Assembly (NCBI RefSeq): GCF_900021175.1
Contig: NZ_FCOP01000010.1
Location: 196,940 to 260,939 of the forward strand
DNA from: Pseudenterobacter timonensis
GTDB lineage: Bacteria; Pseudomonadota; Gammaproteobacteria; Enterobacterales; Enterobacteriaceae
DNA: 64,000 bases
Reading direction: 5' to 3'
Part shown: in pieces, positions 34,069 through 45,593 of the stretch
Position numbering within the stretch: position 1 is the first letter of the stretch
How the letters are laid out: every line of letters starts with the position of its first letter
Notes under the pieces: model-generated
Databases searched by the model: none
What the model was told of the DNA's origin: nothing
What the model saw: the letters and a program-made list of their open reading frames with translations, nothing else
Made by a program: the position numbers and the translations under genes

Positions 34069-37000
34069 GTGAGGCGATTGCCGGGGATTCTACTGCTTAC
34101 AGGGGCAACGCTGGTCGTCATTGTCGCCTTGCTGGTGAGTGGACTACGTCTGGTACTGCCGCATCTCGACAGCTGGCGCCCGCAGGTGCTGGCAAAAATC
34201 GAATCCGCGACCGGCGTGCCGGTCAACGTCAGCCAGCTTAGCGCCAGCTGGCAAAACTTTGGTCCAACGCTCGACGTTCGGGATATTCATGCCAGCCTGA
34301 ACGACGGCGGCCATCTTAAGATCAAACGTGTGACGCTGGCGCTGGATGTCTGGCAAAGTCTGCTGCATCTGCGCTGGCAGTTTCGCGATCTCACCTTTTA
34401 TCAGCTGCAGTTTGTCACCAATACGCCCATCACTAAAGGCGACGACAGCAAGGGGATCGAGACCAACCGCTTCAGCGATCTCTTTTTGCGCCAGTTCGAT
34501 CACTTCGATCTGCGCGACAGCGAAATCAGTTTTATCACCCTTTCCGGCCAGCGCGCGTCGCTGGCGATTCCTCAGCTGACCTGGCTCAACGGGCGCGATC
34601 GCCACCGGGCGGAAGGGCAGGTGAGCCTCTCCAGCCTCACAGGCCAGCACGGCGTGATGCAGGTGCGTATGGATCTGCGCGATGACAAAGGGCTGCTGAA
34701 TAACGGCCGGGTATGGCTGCAGGCGGACGATGTGGACCTCAAGCCGTGGCTCGGCAGGTGGATGCAGGATAACGTGGCACTGCAAACCGCGCGCTTTAGC
34801 CTGGAGGGATGGCTGACCCTTAACGACGGCGAAGTAAACGCGGGCGACGTCTGGCTGAAGCAGGGCGGCGCCTCCTGGAAGGGCGATGCGCGTCTGCATC
34901 AGATGTCGGTGGATAACCTGACGGCGCACGTCACGCGCGCAGGCGACGGCTGGCAGTTCGCCATTCCCGATACCCGCATCACCATGGACAATAAGGCCTG
35001 GCCGCGCGGCGCGCTCACGCTGGCATGGTTACCTGCGCAGCAGGTACAGGGCAGCGACAAACGCAGCGACGAACTGCGCATCCGCGCCAGCAACCTGGAG
35101 CTGGCCGGTCTGGAAGGGTTACTCCCCATCGCAACGCGCCTGTCGCCTGCGCTGGGGGAGATCTGGGAAGCGACGCAGCCGTCAGGGCAGATTAAGACGC
35201 TGGCGCTCGATATTCCGCTCCAGGCGACGGACAAGATCCGCTTTAACGCCGCCTGGGATGACCTGGCGTGGAAGCAGTGGAAGATGTTGCCGGGCGCGCA
35301 ACACTTCAGCGGTACGCTGGAGGGCAGCGCGGAGAACGGCAGGCTGACGGCGCAGATGCGCGATGCGACTATGCCCTATGAAACGGTCTTTCGCGCGCCG
35401 CTGGAGATTAAAAAGGGAACGGCAACGCTGAGCTGGCTGAAAAACGAAAAGGGTTTTCAGCTGGATGGCCGCCATATCGACGTGACCGCGAAAGCGGTGC
35501 GCGCACGCGGCGATTTTCGCTATCTGCAGCCTGCCCATGACGAGCCCTGGCTCGGTATTCTGGCGGGTATCAGCACCGATGATGGCGGCCAGGCCTGGCG
35601 CTATTTCCCGGAAAACCTGATGGGCAAGGCGCTGGTGGACTATCTGAGCGGCGCCATTCAGGGAGGGCAGGCGGATAACGCCACGCTGGTCTACGGCGGT
35701 AATCCCCATCTCTTCCCCTACAAACATAACGAAGGACAGTTTGAGGTGCTGGTGCCGCTGCGTAACGCCACCTTCGCCTTCCAGCCCGGCTGGCCCGCGC
35801 TGAAGAACCTCGATATCGAACTCGACTTCCTTAACGACGGGCTGTGGATGAAATCGGACCGCGTGGCGCTGGGAGGGGTGACCGCCAGCCATCTCAGAGC
35901 CGCCATTCCCGACTACTCGAAAGAGAAGCTGATTATCGATGCTGATATCAACGGCCCTGGCAAAGCCGTCGGCCCCTATTTTGACGAGACGCCGCTGGAC
36001 GACTCTCTGGGCGCGGCGCTGCAGCAGCTGCAACTCGACGGTAACGTCAATGCCCGCCTTAATCTGGATATTCCGCTGAATGGCAACATGACCACGGCGA
36101 AGGGCAACGTGGCGCTGAATAACAACAGCCTCTATATCAAGCCCCTCGACACAACGCTGAAGAACCTGAGCGGCGGATTCCGCTTTGAGAATGGCAACCT
36201 GCAGAGCGGGCCGCTGCGGGCGACCTGGTTCAATCAGCCGCTGAACGTGAATTTCTCCACCACCGAAGGTGCAAAAGCCTATCAGGTGGCAGTCAACATG
36301 GACGCCAACTGGCAGCCGTCGCGCATGGACGTTATGCCTGCGCCGCTGGCGCAGTCGGTGGCGGGTTCGGTGGCCTGGAACGGCAAGGTGGCGATCGATC
36401 TGCCTTATCACGCAGGGGCGCGCTACCAGGTGGCGATCAACGGCGATATGAAAAATATCAGCAGCGATCTGCCAGCCCCGCTGACGAAACAGGCTGGCGA
36501 TCCGCTGCCGGTCAAGCTGAACGTCGACGGTAATCTCAACGGTTTCCAGCTTACCGGCAGCGCCGGGAGCGACAATCACTTTAACAGCCGCTGGCTGCTG
36601 AACCGCAAGCTGACGCTCGACAGGGCCATCTGGGCCAGCGACAGCCGCACCGTTCCGCCGCTGCCGGAGTTTGCCGGCGTCGAACTGAATCTGCCGCCGA
36701 TGGATGGCGCCCAGTGGCTGGCGTTGTTTAATAAAGGGGTGGCGCAGAATGTGGATCAGACGGCCCAGTTTCCGCAGTCGATTACGCTGCGCACGCCAGC
36801 GCTGACCCTCGGTGGACAGCGCTGGAATAACCTCAGCATTGTTTCGCAACCGACGCTTAACGGCTCGAAAATCGAGGCACAGGGGCGCGAAATCAACGCG
36901 ACGCTGACCCGGCGTGATAATGCGCCATGGCAGGCGGCGATTCGCTATCTCTATTACAATCCCTCCAGCACAGACGGGACGGCGCAGAGCGGTAACGCTT

Positions 37001-37866
37001 CGCCGTTCAGCGCGCCTTCACGGATCGATTTCAGCGGCTGGCCTGATCTACAGCTGCGCTGCGCCGAGTGCTGGCTGTGGGGACAAAAATATGGGCGTAT
37101 CGACGGCGACTTTACCATCAAAGGCGATACGTTAACCCTGGCGGGCGGTCTGGTCGATACCGGTTTTGGCCGTCTGACCGCTAACGGCGAGTGGGTGAAC
37201 GGCGCGCGCGAGCAGCGTACGTCGCTGAAGGGCGAGGTGAAAGGCCATAAGCTCGATTCCACCGCCAATTTCTTCGGCGTCAGCACGCCGCTGCGCGGCT
37301 CCTCGTATGACATCAATTATGACCTGCACTGGCGCGCCGCGCCGTGGAAACCCGATATCGCCACCCTGAACGGCATTATCAGAACGTCGCTGGGCAAGGG
37401 GCAGATCGCCGATCTCAGCACCGGCCATGCGGGCCAGCTGCTGCGTCTGCTGAGCTTCGACGCCTTGCTGCGTAAGCTGCGCTTTGACTTCAGCGATACC
37501 TTCGACGAGGGCTTCTATTACGACTCCATCCGCGGAACGGCGTGGATCAAGGATGGCATACTCCATACGGACGATACGCTGCTGGATGGCCTGGAGGCGG
37601 ATATCGCCATGAAAGGGGCAGTGAACCTGGTTCGTCGCGAGCTGGATATGGAGGCGGTGGTTGCGCCGGAGATCTCCGCCAGCGTGGGCGTGGCGACGGC
37701 ATTTGTTGTAAACCCTATCGTCGGCGCCGCGGTCTTTGCCGCCAGCAAGGTGCTGGGGCCGTTATGGAGTAAAGTCTCTATTCTGCGCTACCGGGTGACC
37801 GGCCCGATAGATAAGCCGCAGATCAATGAGGTGCTGCGCCAGCCGCGCAAAGTTACGCAGCAATGA
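34069..37866 (+). CDS. yhdP: AsmA-family envelope protein YhdP
   Basis: A 1265-residue AsmA-like protein (E. coli 1266). One N-terminal membrane helix (about residues 4-25) anchors it in the inner membrane; the rest is a long periplasmic beta-groove of the Vps13/RBG bridge type thought to carry phospholipid to the outer membrane, together with TamB and YdbH. Start is GTG at 34069 with a strong AAGGAGAG ribosome site 5 bp upstream. Repeated beta patterns and no catalytic motif are seen. Confidence 0.95.
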   Translation: MRRLPGILLLTGATLVVIVALLVSGLRLVLPHLDSWRPQVLAKIESATGVPVNVSQLSASWQNFGPTLDVRDIHASLNDGGHLKIKRVTLALDVWQSLLHLRWQFRDLTFYQLQFVTNTPITKGDDSKGIETNRFSDLFLRQFDHFDLRDSEISFITLSGQRASLAIPQLTWLNGRDRHRAEGQVSLSSLTGQHGVMQVRMDLRDDKGLLNNGRVWLQADDVDLKPWLGRWMQDNVALQTARFSLEGWLTLNDGEVNAGDVWLKQGGASWKGDARLHQMSVDNLTAHVTRAGDGWQFAIPDTRITMDNKAWPRGALTLAWLPAQQVQGSDKRSDELRIRASNLELAGLEGLLPIATRLSPALGEIWEATQPSGQIKTLALDIPLQATDKIRFNAAWDDLAWKQWKMLPGAQHFSGTLEGSAENGRLTAQMRDATMPYETVFRAPLEIKKGTATLSWLKNEKGFQLDGRHIDVTAKAVRARGDFRYLQPAHDEPWLGILAGISTDDGGQAWRYFPENLMGKALVDYLSGAIQGGQADNATLVYGGNPHLFPYKHNEGQFEVLVPLRNATFAFQPGWPALKNLDIELDFLNDGLWMKSDRVALGGVTASHLRAAIPDYSKEKLIIDADINGPGKAVGPYFDETPLDDSLGAALQQLQLDGNVNARLNLDIPLNGNMTTAKGNVALNNNSLYIKPLDTTLKNLSGGFRFENGNLQSGPLRATWFNQPLNVNFSTTEGAKAYQVAVNMDANWQPSRMDVMPAPLAQSVAGSVAWNGKVAIDLPYHAGARYQVAINGDMKNISSDLPAPLTKQAGDPLPVKLNVDGNLNGFQLTGSAGSDNHFNSRWLLNRKLTLDRAIWASDSRTVPPLPEFAGVELNLPPMDGAQWLALFNKGVAQNVDQTAQFPQSITLRTPALTLGGQRWNNLSIVSQPTLNGSKIEAQGREINATLTRRDNAPWQAAIRYLYYNPSSTDGTAQSGNASPFSAPSRIDFSGWPDLQLRCAECWLWGQKYGRIDGDFTIKGDTLTLAGGLVDTGFGRLTANGEWVNGAREQRTSLKGEVKGHKLDSTANFFGVSTPLRGSSYDINYDLHWRAAPWKPDIATLNGIIRTSLGKGQIADLSTGHAGQLLRLLSFDALLRKLRFDFSDTFDEGFYYDSIRGTAWIKDGILHTDDTLLDGLEADIAMKGAVNLVRRELDMEAVVAPEISASVGVATAFVVNPIVGAAVFAASKVLGPLWSKVSILRYRVTGPIDKPQINEVLRQPRKVTQQ

Positions 37867-37883
37867 TTTGACGGGGGCGGTGA

Positions 37884-39395
<1,512 letters not shown>

Positions 39396-39408
39396 TTTTA
39401 CCGTTTCT

Positions 39409-39434
39409 CACCCTCTCCCCACAGGGAGAGGGTG
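39409..39434. repeat. GC-rich palindrome between tldD and aaeR
   Basis: Perfect 11-bp arms CACCCTCTCCC / GGGAGAGGGTG around a 4-nt loop. Palindromes with this CCCTCTCCC core are common between convergent genes in enterobacterial genomes. It sits 14 bp after tldD and just beyond the aaeR stop and may act as a two-way terminator, although neither side has a T run. Confidence 0.7.
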
Positions 39435-39447
39435 CATTATCCAGCCA

Positions 39448-40374
39448 TTACACCTTGCTTCTTCCCCGCATCTCCTGAAACAGCGTCGCCACTTCCACAA
39501 AATATTCCGTTAAATAGTTAATGCACACCTGCACCTTCAGCGGCAGCTTATCTTTCTCGGTGTAGAGCGCATAGACCGGGCGCGGATCGGACTGATAGCG
39601 CGGGAAGAGGATCTCCAGCATGCCGCTATTGATCTCCTCGATGACCCACATCAGCGGCACATAGGCGATGCCGGTGCCCGCCACCAGCCAGCGGGAGATG
39701 GTCATGGGATCGTTAGTCACAAACCGCCCCTGGGGGATCATTTTGGTCGACAGCCCTTCCGGGGCTATCAGCTCAAACTCATTGTCCGGGCGTACGCTAT
39801 ACTCCAGCCAGGAGTGGTTGCTCAGATCGGCCGGTTTTTCCGGCACGCCATACTGGGCCAGATAGGCCTTAGAGGCGCAGACCACCATCGGCATGCTGCC
39901 CAGGCGGCGGGAGAAGAGGCTGGAATCCTGGAGAGCGCCCACGCGGATCACCACATCAAGACCATCGGCGATCAGATCGGGGGCGGGAATGCCGGTCACC
40001 AGGTTGACCGTCAGGCCGGGGTACTCTTTCAGCATCTTCGCCGTCATGCCGGCCAGGACGTTTTGCGCCATGGTGGATGAACAGCCGATGCGCAGGGTGC
40101 CGATAGGGGTGTTATTAAAGGCGTAGAGCTGCTCGTGTACCTCCTGCACCTCGTGCAGCATGCGGCGACAGCCCTGATAGTAGATTTTACCCGCTTCGGT
40201 TAGGCCGATGCTTCGCGTGCTGCGGTTGAGCAGTTTAACCTGAAGCTCATCTTCCAGCCTGGAGACCGTCTGGCTGATGGAAGAGACGCTCATTTGAAGT
40301 TGCCTGGCGGCGGCCGTAAAGGAGCCAAACTCCACCACTTTGGCGAACACCGACATGCGCTTTAAACGTTCCAT
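39448..40374 (-). CDS. aaeR: LysR-family regulator of aaeXAB
   Basis: A 308-residue LysR-type regulator (E. coli 309). The N-terminal winged helix-turn-helix spans residues 1-60 (FTAAARQLQMSVSSISQTVSRLEDEL). The C-terminal effector domain starts near residue 90. In E. coli AaeR responds to aromatic carboxylic acids such as p-hydroxybenzoate and activates aaeXAB. It is divergent from aaeX, the usual LysR arrangement, with 180 bp between. Confidence 0.94.
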   Translation of the reverse strand: MERLKRMSVFAKVVEFGSFTAAARQLQMSVSSISQTVSRLEDELQVKLLNRSTRSIGLTEAGKIYYQGCRRMLHEVQEVHEQLYAFNNTPIGTLRIGCSSTMAQNVLAGMTAKMLKEYPGLTVNLVTGIPAPDLIADGLDVVIRVGALQDSSLFSRRLGSMPMVVCASKAYLAQYGVPEKPADLSNHSWLEYSVRPDNEFELIAPEGLSTKMIPQGRFVTNDPMTISRWLVAGTGIAYVPLMWVIEEINSGMLEILFPRYQSDPRPVYALYTEKDKLPLKVQVCINYLTEYFVEVATLFQEMRGRSKV

Positions 40375-40389
40375 TATTCACTCTGGCTT

Positions 40390-40411
40390 AAAAGTGATTT
40401 AGATCACATAT
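40390..40411. promoter_or_regulatory. CRP-like site between aaeR and aaeX
   Basis: AGTGA-TTTAGA-TCACA with A/T-rich flanks matches the CRP consensus TGTGA-N6-TCACA in nine of ten core positions. It lies 16 bp from the aaeR start and about 145 bp upstream of aaeX. Confidence 0.55.
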
Positions 40412-40417
40412 AATAGA

Positions 40418-40434
40418 TAACTGATAGTCAGTTA
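40418..40434. promoter_or_regulatory. Candidate AaeR operator
   Basis: Perfect dyad TAACTGA-TAG-TCAGTTA (7-bp arms, 3-bp centre) in the divergent aaeR-aaeX gap. LysR regulators bind such dyads near the divergent promoter, so AaeR is the likely ligand. No binding data are available here. Confidence 0.5.
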
Positions 40435-40554
40435 CGTTAATATACTATGAGTTACCGACAAGCTACGCCACTTTCGCCCAGCTTTTAACGCCCTTCCGGC
40501 GGGGTGGTGCTTAAAAATCATCTTTCGCCTGCTCGCACTCTAATCAAGGTCAAC

Positions 40555-40758
40555 ATGAGTCTGTTTCCCGTTATTGTGGTGTTCGGGTTATCGTTCCCAC
40601 CGATATTTTTTGAATTAATTTTGTCGCTGGCGATCTTCTGGCTGGTGCGCAAGGTGCTGACTCCAACCGGAGTCTACGATTTCGTATGGCATCCTGCATT
40701 GTTTAATACTGCACTATATTGCTGCCTGTTCTATCTGGTATCGCGTCTGTTTGTTTGA
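40555..40758 (+). CDS. aaeX: Small membrane protein AaeX
   Basis: A 67-residue protein identical in length to E. coli AaeX, with two membrane helices (about residues 5-28 and 45-65). It belongs to the DUF1656 family, which accompanies FUSC-type efflux pumps. The start [11 protein letters not shown] (ATG at 40555) has AAGG upstream; the open frame to 40504 is not supported. Its stop lies 7 bp before the GTG start of aaeA. Confidence 0.93.
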   Translation: MSLFPVIVVFGLSFPPIFFELILSLAIFWLVRKVLTPTGVYDFVWHPALFNTALYCCLFYLVSRLFV

Positions 40759-40765
40759 GGTAGAA

Positions 40766-41698
40766 GTGAAAACGCTAACAAGAAAAGTCTCTCGTACCGC
40801 CATTACCGTTATTTTGGTTATCCTCGCCTTTATCGCTATCTTTCGGGCGTGGGTGTTTTATACCGAATCTCCGTGGACGCGCGACGCGCGTTTTAGCGCC
40901 GACGTGGTGGCGATTGCCCCTGACGTCGCAGGCCTCATCACGGCGGTAAATGTGCACGACAACCAGCTGGTGAAGAAAAACCAGGTGCTGTTCACGGTCG
41001 ATCGTCCGCGTTACCAGAAAGCGCTGGAGCAGGCCGAAGCGGATGTCGCCTACTATCAGGCGCTGGCAGCGGAAAAACGTCGTGAGGCGGGGCGCCGTAA
41101 TCAGCTTGGGGTCCAGGCCATGTCCCGCGAGGAGATCGACCAGTCGAACAACGTTCTGCAGACCGTTCTGCATCAGCTGGCGAAAGCGCAGGCGACCCGC
41201 GATCTGGCGAAGCTGGATCTGGAGCGTACCGTGATCCGCGCGCCGTCCGACGGCTGGGTAACCAACCTCAACGTCTATGCCGGTGAATTTATCACCCGCG
41301 GCTCTACCGCCGTGGCGCTGGTGAAGCAGAACTCCTTTTACGTGCAGGCCTATATGGAAGAGACCAAGCTCGAAGGCGTCCGTCCCGGCTTTCGCGCGGA
41401 GATCACCCCGCTTGGCAGCAATCGCGTCCTGAAAGGTACCGTTGAGAGCGTGGCCGCCGGGGTGACAAACGCCAGCGCGACCCGCGACAGCAAAGGGATG
41501 GCAACCGTCGACTCCAACCTTGAGTGGGTGCGTCTTGCCCAGCGCGTTCCGGTGCGTATCCGACTTGATCAACAGCAGGGCGACCTGTGGCCGGCCGGCA
41601 CCACCGCGACGGTAGTGATCACCGGCGAGAGCGATCGCGATGCCAGCAATGACTCCCTGTTCCGCAAAATTGCCCATCGCCTGCGCGAGTTTGGTTAA
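40766..41698 (+). CDS. aaeA: Aromatic carboxylic acid efflux, membrane-fusion subunit
   Basis: A 310-residue HlyD-type periplasmic adaptor, same length as E. coli AaeA. A membrane anchor lies at residues 11-29, followed by barrel-sandwich halves ([25 protein letters not shown] and [20 protein letters not shown]) and a coiled coil between them. The start is GTG at 40766, chosen over an upstream TTG because of the GAGGTAGAA ribosome site. It pairs with AaeB to relieve toxic aromatic acids. Confidence 0.94.
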   Translation: MKTLTRKVSRTAITVILVILAFIAIFRAWVFYTESPWTRDARFSADVVAIAPDVAGLITAVNVHDNQLVKKNQVLFTVDRPRYQKALEQAEADVAYYQALAAEKRREAGRRNQLGVQAMSREEIDQSNNVLQTVLHQLAKAQATRDLAKLDLERTVIRAPSDGWVTNLNVYAGEFITRGSTAVALVKQNSFYVQAYMEETKLEGVRPGFRAEITPLGSNRVLKGTVESVAAGVTNASATRDSKGMATVDSNLEWVRLAQRVPVRIRLDQQQGDLWPAGTTATVVITGESDRDASNDSLFRKIAHRLREFG

Positions 41699-41703
41699 CC
41701 GCT

Positions 41704-43671
41704 ATGGGTATCTTCTCCATCGCCAGCCAGCACATACGCTTCGCGATGAAGCTGGCGTGCGCCATCGTGCTGGCGCTGTTTGTCGGCTTTCACTTTCAGC
41801 TTGAGACGCCCCGCTGGGCGGTGCTGACGGCGGCGATTGTCGCCGCCGGTCCGGCGTTCGCAGCGGGGGGCGAACCCTACTCCGGCGCCATCCGCTACCG
41901 CGGCATGCTGCGCGTCGTCGGCACTTTCATCGGCTGTATCGCCGCGCTGACGATTATCATGCTGATGATCCGCACGCCGCTGCTGATGCTGATTGTCTGC
42001 TGTATCTGGGCCGGTTTCTGTACCTGGATCTCCTCTCTGGTCAAAGTGGAAAACTCCTACGCGTGGGGACTTTCCGGCTACACCGCCCTGATCATTATTA
42101 TCACCATTCAGGCCGATCCGCTGCTTGCGCCGCAGTTCGCGGTAGAGCGTTGCAGCGAAATCCTGATCGGCATCGTCTGCGCCATCATGGCCGACCTGCT
42201 CTTCTCTCCGCGCTCCATTAAGCAGGAGGTGGATCGCGAACTGGATGCGCTGATCGTTGCTCAGTATCAGCTGATGCAGCTCTGCATTAAACATAGTGAC
42301 AAGAGTGAGGTCGATAAAGGCTGGGGCGGGCTGGTGCGCCGAACTACCGCGCTGGAAGGGATGCGCAGCAATCTGAATATGGAGTCGTCCCGCTGGACGC
42401 GCGCTAACCGCCGTCTGAAGGCGCTTAATACGCTGTCTCTTACGCTGATTACCCAGGCCTGTGAAACCTTTTTAATTCAGGACAGCCGTCCTGAAACGAT
42501 TACCGACACCTTCCGGGAGCTGTTTGCCGAGCCGGTCGAGACGGCGCAGGATGTGCATAAACAGCTTAAGCGGATGCGGCGGGTGATCGCCTGGACCGGC
42601 GAGCGCGATACGCCGGTCACCATCTATACCTGGGTGGGGGCGGCGACGCGCTACATGCTGCTCAGACGCGGCGTCATTGGTAACACCAAAATCAGCGCCA
42701 CGGAAGAGGAGGTGCTGCAAGGCGAAACCATCGTCAGGCCGGAATCGGCCGAGCGGCATCATGCGATGATTAACTTCTGGCGTACCACGCTCGCCTGTAT
42801 TTTTGGCACGCTCTTCTGGCTCTGGACCGGCTGGACCTCAGGCAGCGGCGCGATGGTGATGATTGCGGTCGTCACCTCCCTGGCGATGCGTCTGCCGAAC
42901 CCGCGCATGGTGGCGATCGACTTTTTGTACGGCACGCTGGCCGCTCTGCCGCTCGGCGCGCTCTACTTCCTGGTCATTATTCCGAACACGCAGCAAAGCA
43001 TGCTGCTGCTCTGTATCGCCCTCGCGGTCATGGCGTTCTTTATCGGTATTGAGGTACAAAAACGCCGCCTGGGATCGCTGGGGGCACTGGCGAGCACCAT
43101 CAACATTATCGTGCTGGATAACCCCATGACTTTCCACTTCAGCCAGTTCCTGGACAGCGCCCTGGGCCAGCTGGTGGGCTGCTTTGTGGCGATGATGGTG
43201 ATTTTGATCGTGCGGGATAATTCGCGCGCCCGCACGGGCCGCGTGCTGCTGAACCAGTTTGTCTTTGCCGCCGTCTCAGCCATGACCACCAATACCGCGC
43301 GGCGCAAGGAGAACCACCTGCCGGCGCTCTATCAGCAGCTCTTTTTGCTGCTCAATAAGTTCCCGGATGATATCGGCAAATTCCGCCTGGCACTGACAAT
43401 GATCATTGCCCATCAGCGTCTGCGTAACGCGCCGATCCCGATCAACGACGATCTCTCTGCCTTTCACCGGCAGCTGCGGCGCACCGCGGATCATGTTATT
43501 TCCGCCTCAAGCGACGATAAGCGCCGTCGCTATTTCGGACAACTGCTGGAGGAGCTGAACGTGTACCAGGAAAAACTGCGGGTCTGGGAGGCTCCGCCGC
43601 AGGTGACCGAATCGGTGGCCCGTCTGACCGGGGTGCTGCACCGATACCAGAACGCCCTTACAGAGAGCTAA
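41704..43671 (+). CDS. aaeB: Aromatic carboxylic acid efflux pump, FUSC family
   Basis: A 655-residue inner-membrane transporter, same length as E. coli AaeB. Two sets of about six helices (residues 15-155 and 350-495) flank soluble segments, the layout of the fusaric-acid-resistance (FUSC) family. It exports p-hydroxybenzoate and related acids with AaeA, acting as a metabolic relief valve. It starts 5 bp after aaeA and ends at a strong terminator. Confidence 0.95.
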   Translation: MGIFSIASQHIRFAMKLACAIVLALFVGFHFQLETPRWAVLTAAIVAAGPAFAAGGEPYSGAIRYRGMLRVVGTFIGCIAALTIIMLMIRTPLLMLIVCCIWAGFCTWISSLVKVENSYAWGLSGYTALIIIITIQADPLLAPQFAVERCSEILIGIVCAIMADLLFSPRSIKQEVDRELDALIVAQYQLMQLCIKHSDKSEVDKGWGGLVRRTTALEGMRSNLNMESSRWTRANRRLKALNTLSLTLITQACETFLIQDSRPETITDTFRELFAEPVETAQDVHKQLKRMRRVIAWTGERDTPVTIYTWVGAATRYMLLRRGVIGNTKISATEEEVLQGETIVRPESAERHHAMINFWRTTLACIFGTLFWLWTGWTSGSGAMVMIAVVTSLAMRLPNPRMVAIDFLYGTLAALPLGALYFLVIIPNTQQSMLLLCIALAVMAFFIGIEVQKRRLGSLGALASTINIIVLDNPMTFHFSQFLDSALGQLVGCFVAMMVILIVRDNSRARTGRVLLNQFVFAAVSAMTTNTARRKENHLPALYQQLFLLLNKFPDDIGKFRLALTMIIAHQRLRNAPIPINDDLSAFHRQLRRTADHVISASSDDKRRRYFGQLLEELNVYQEKLRVWEAPPQVTESVARLTGVLHRYQNALTES

Positions 43672-43677
43672 CCCTGT

Positions 43678-43708
43678 GAAAACCGACGCCAGAAGCGTCG
43701 GTTTTTTT
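43678..43708 (+). terminator. Terminator of aaeXAB
   Basis: Stem AAACCGACGC / GCGTCGGTTT with a CAGAA loop and T7 tail, 7 bp after the aaeB stop. Confidence 0.9.
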
Positions 43709-43755
43709 ATAGCTATACTTAATCCGCGGCCTATTAACCTACACAGGGAGAAACC

Positions 43756-45210
43756 ATGACGACGCAGAATCTCCAGGAGAATGCGCTATTTCAGACCGGT
43801 TACCTGGTGGACGGCGTCTGGAAAACGCTGGATACCACCTTTGACGTGCTCAACCCGGCGACGGGCGAGGTGGTGGCGAAAGTCGCCAAAGCGGGTAAAC
43901 AAGAGACGCAGGAGGCCATTGAAGCGGCAAGCCGCGCGTTTCCTGCCTGGCGCGCCAGAACGGCGAAAGAGCGCTCGGCCTTACTCTATCGCTGGTATGA
44001 GCTGATTATTGAAAATAAAAGCTGGCTCGGGCAGCTGATGACCACCGAGCAGGGCAAGCCGCTAAAAGAGGCGGAAGGCGAGGTGGAATATGCCGCCAGC
44101 TTTATCCAGTGGTTTGCTGAACAGGCGAAGCGGGCGAACGGGGAGATTATCCCGCCCGTGAAGCCGGGCTCGCGTATTCTGGCGACCCGTGAGCCGGTCG
44201 GCGTCGTGGCGGCGATCACTCCCTGGAACTTCCCCATGGCGATGCTCACGCGCAAGCTCGGCCCGGCGCTTGCCGCAGGCTGTACCGGCGTAATCAAGCC
44301 TGCCAACAACACGCCGCTGAGCGCCTTTGCTTTGCTGACGCTGGCGAAAAAAGCGGGCATTCCGGACGGCGTACTGAATGCCGTGGCGGGCAACACCCAT
44401 GAAATCAGCGATGCGATTATGGCCAGCGCCGCGGTGCGCAAGCTCTCCTTTACCGGCTCAACCGCCGTGGGGAAAACGCTGATGCGTAACGCCGCGGAAA
44501 CCATGAAAAAGGTCTCCATGGAGCTGGGCGGGAACGCCCCTTATATCGTCTTTGATGACGCCGATATCGACGCGGCGGTCAAAGGGGCGATAGCCAATAA
44601 GTTCCGTAACGCGGGCCAGGTATGTGTGAGCGTAAACCGCTTCTATATTCAGGAGTCGGTCTATGAGACCTTCGTGAGTCAGCTGGCCGAGGCGGTTAAG
44701 GCGCTCAAGGTCGGCAACGGGCTGGAGGAAGGGGTGATCGTGGGGCCGCTGATCGAGCCATCGGCGGTGGATAAAGTCCGCGAGCATGTAGAGGATGCGG
44801 TCACCAAGGGGGCGAAAGTTCTGGCTGGCGGGAAACCTCACGAGCTGGGCGGCAACTTCTGGCTGCCAACGGTGCTGGGCGACTGCCACGACGGAATGAA
44901 GCTCGCCGCAGAAGAGACCTTTGGCCCGGTAGCGGCCTGCTTCCGTTTTACCTCAGAAGAAGAGGTGATCCAGCGGGCAAATAACACGCCGTTCGGCCTG
45001 GCGGCTTACTTTTATACGCAAAACCTGCAGCGCGTGTTCCGGGTTTCGCAGGCGATTGAAAGCGGCATGATTGGTATTAACGAATGTGCCGTTTCAACGG
45101 AACTGGGGCCGTTTGGCGGCGTAAAAGAGTCCGGACTGGGCCGGGAAGGATCGGTGTTGGGTCTGGAGGAGTTTATGGAAGTAAAAACCCTTCACATCGG
45201 AGGGTTATGA
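43756..45210 (+). CDS. NAD(P)-dependent aldehyde dehydrogenase, succinate-semialdehyde type
   Basis: A 484-residue aldehyde dehydrogenase. It has the cofactor-binding TPWNFPMAML and FTGSTAVGKTL motifs, the general-base glutamate in SMELGGNAPY and the nucleophilic cysteine in FRNAGQVCVSVNR. Overall it most resembles GabD-like succinate-semialdehyde dehydrogenases; the SVNR context differs from the CANR of GabD, so the substrate may be another semialdehyde or an aromatic or sugar-acid aldehyde. Ribosome site GGGAG lies 6 bp before ATG. It sits between aaeB and yhcO, which are adjacent in E. coli, and has its own promoter region after a terminator. Confidence 0.88.
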   Translation: MTTQNLQENALFQTGYLVDGVWKTLDTTFDVLNPATGEVVAKVAKAGKQETQEAIEAASRAFPAWRARTAKERSALLYRWYELIIENKSWLGQLMTTEQGKPLKEAEGEVEYAASFIQWFAEQAKRANGEIIPPVKPGSRILATREPVGVVAAITPWNFPMAMLTRKLGPALAAGCTGVIKPANNTPLSAFALLTLAKKAGIPDGVLNAVAGNTHEISDAIMASAAVRKLSFTGSTAVGKTLMRNAAETMKKVSMELGGNAPYIVFDDADIDAAVKGAIANKFRNAGQVCVSVNRFYIQESVYETFVSQLAEAVKALKVGNGLEEGVIVGPLIEPSAVDKVREHVEDAVTKGAKVLAGGKPHELGGNFWLPTVLGDCHDGMKLAAEETFGPVAACFRFTSEEEVIQRANNTPFGLAAYFYTQNLQRVFRVSQAIESGMIGINECAVSTELGPFGGVKESGLGREGSVLGLEEFMEVKTLHIGGL

Positions 45211-45256
45211 TATACAGACGGGCGGTGCAAGCCGCCCGCAGGACAGGTGACTGGCA

Positions 45257-45529
45257 ATGAAGACTTATACATTTGATTTTAAAGAAATCGATAGCCAGGA
45301 GGCGTTTTACCGTGAGTTTACGCGTACTTTTGGCATAGAACAGGAAAAAGTCACCAATCTGGATTCGCTATGGGATGTGGTGGTCGGCGGCGCGTTGCCG
45401 CTACCGTTAGAGATTGAGTTTATCCATTTGCCGGAGAAGGTACGCCGACGGTTCGGCGCGCTGATCCTGCTCTTTGATGAGGCAGAAGAGGAGCTGGAAG
45501 GAGCGTTGCGCTTTAACGCCCGCCACTAG
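45257..45529 (+). CDS. yhcO: Barstar-family protein YhcO
   Basis: A 90-residue barstar-like protein, same length as E. coli YhcO. Barstar inhibits the ribonuclease barnase in Bacillus; here no barnase-like gene is adjacent. The fold is indicated by the N-terminal [17 protein letters not shown], the [11 protein letters not shown] block and acidic C-terminal helix [11 protein letters not shown]. Its real partner is unknown. It is read rightward, convergent with the yhcN copies. Confidence 0.88.
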   Translation: MKTYTFDFKEIDSQEAFYREFTRTFGIEQEKVTNLDSLWDVVVGGALPLPLEIEFIHLPEKVRRRFGALILLFDEAEEELEGALRFNARH

Positions 45530-45535
45530 AGGCAT

Positions 45536-45565
45536 AAAAAAAGCCCCTGACAAGGTGTCAGGGGC
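45536..45565 (-). terminator. Terminator of yhcN
   Basis: Stem GCCCCTGACA / TGTCAGGGGC with an AGG loop; a T7 run follows only on the leftward strand, so it serves the yhcN copy at 45594. Confidence 0.85.
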
Positions 45566-45593
45566 AAGTCGTATGATGAGATACGACGAGGGT

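Noticed and set aside
32706-34226. 506-codon open frame antisense to rng and yhdP
   Set aside because: It covers the 3' part of a highly conserved gene and the start of the next; histidine- and arginine-rich shadow composition.
35182-36849. 555-codon open frame antisense to yhdP
   Set aside because: Shadow of the long yhdP reading frame; low-complexity QR-rich translation.
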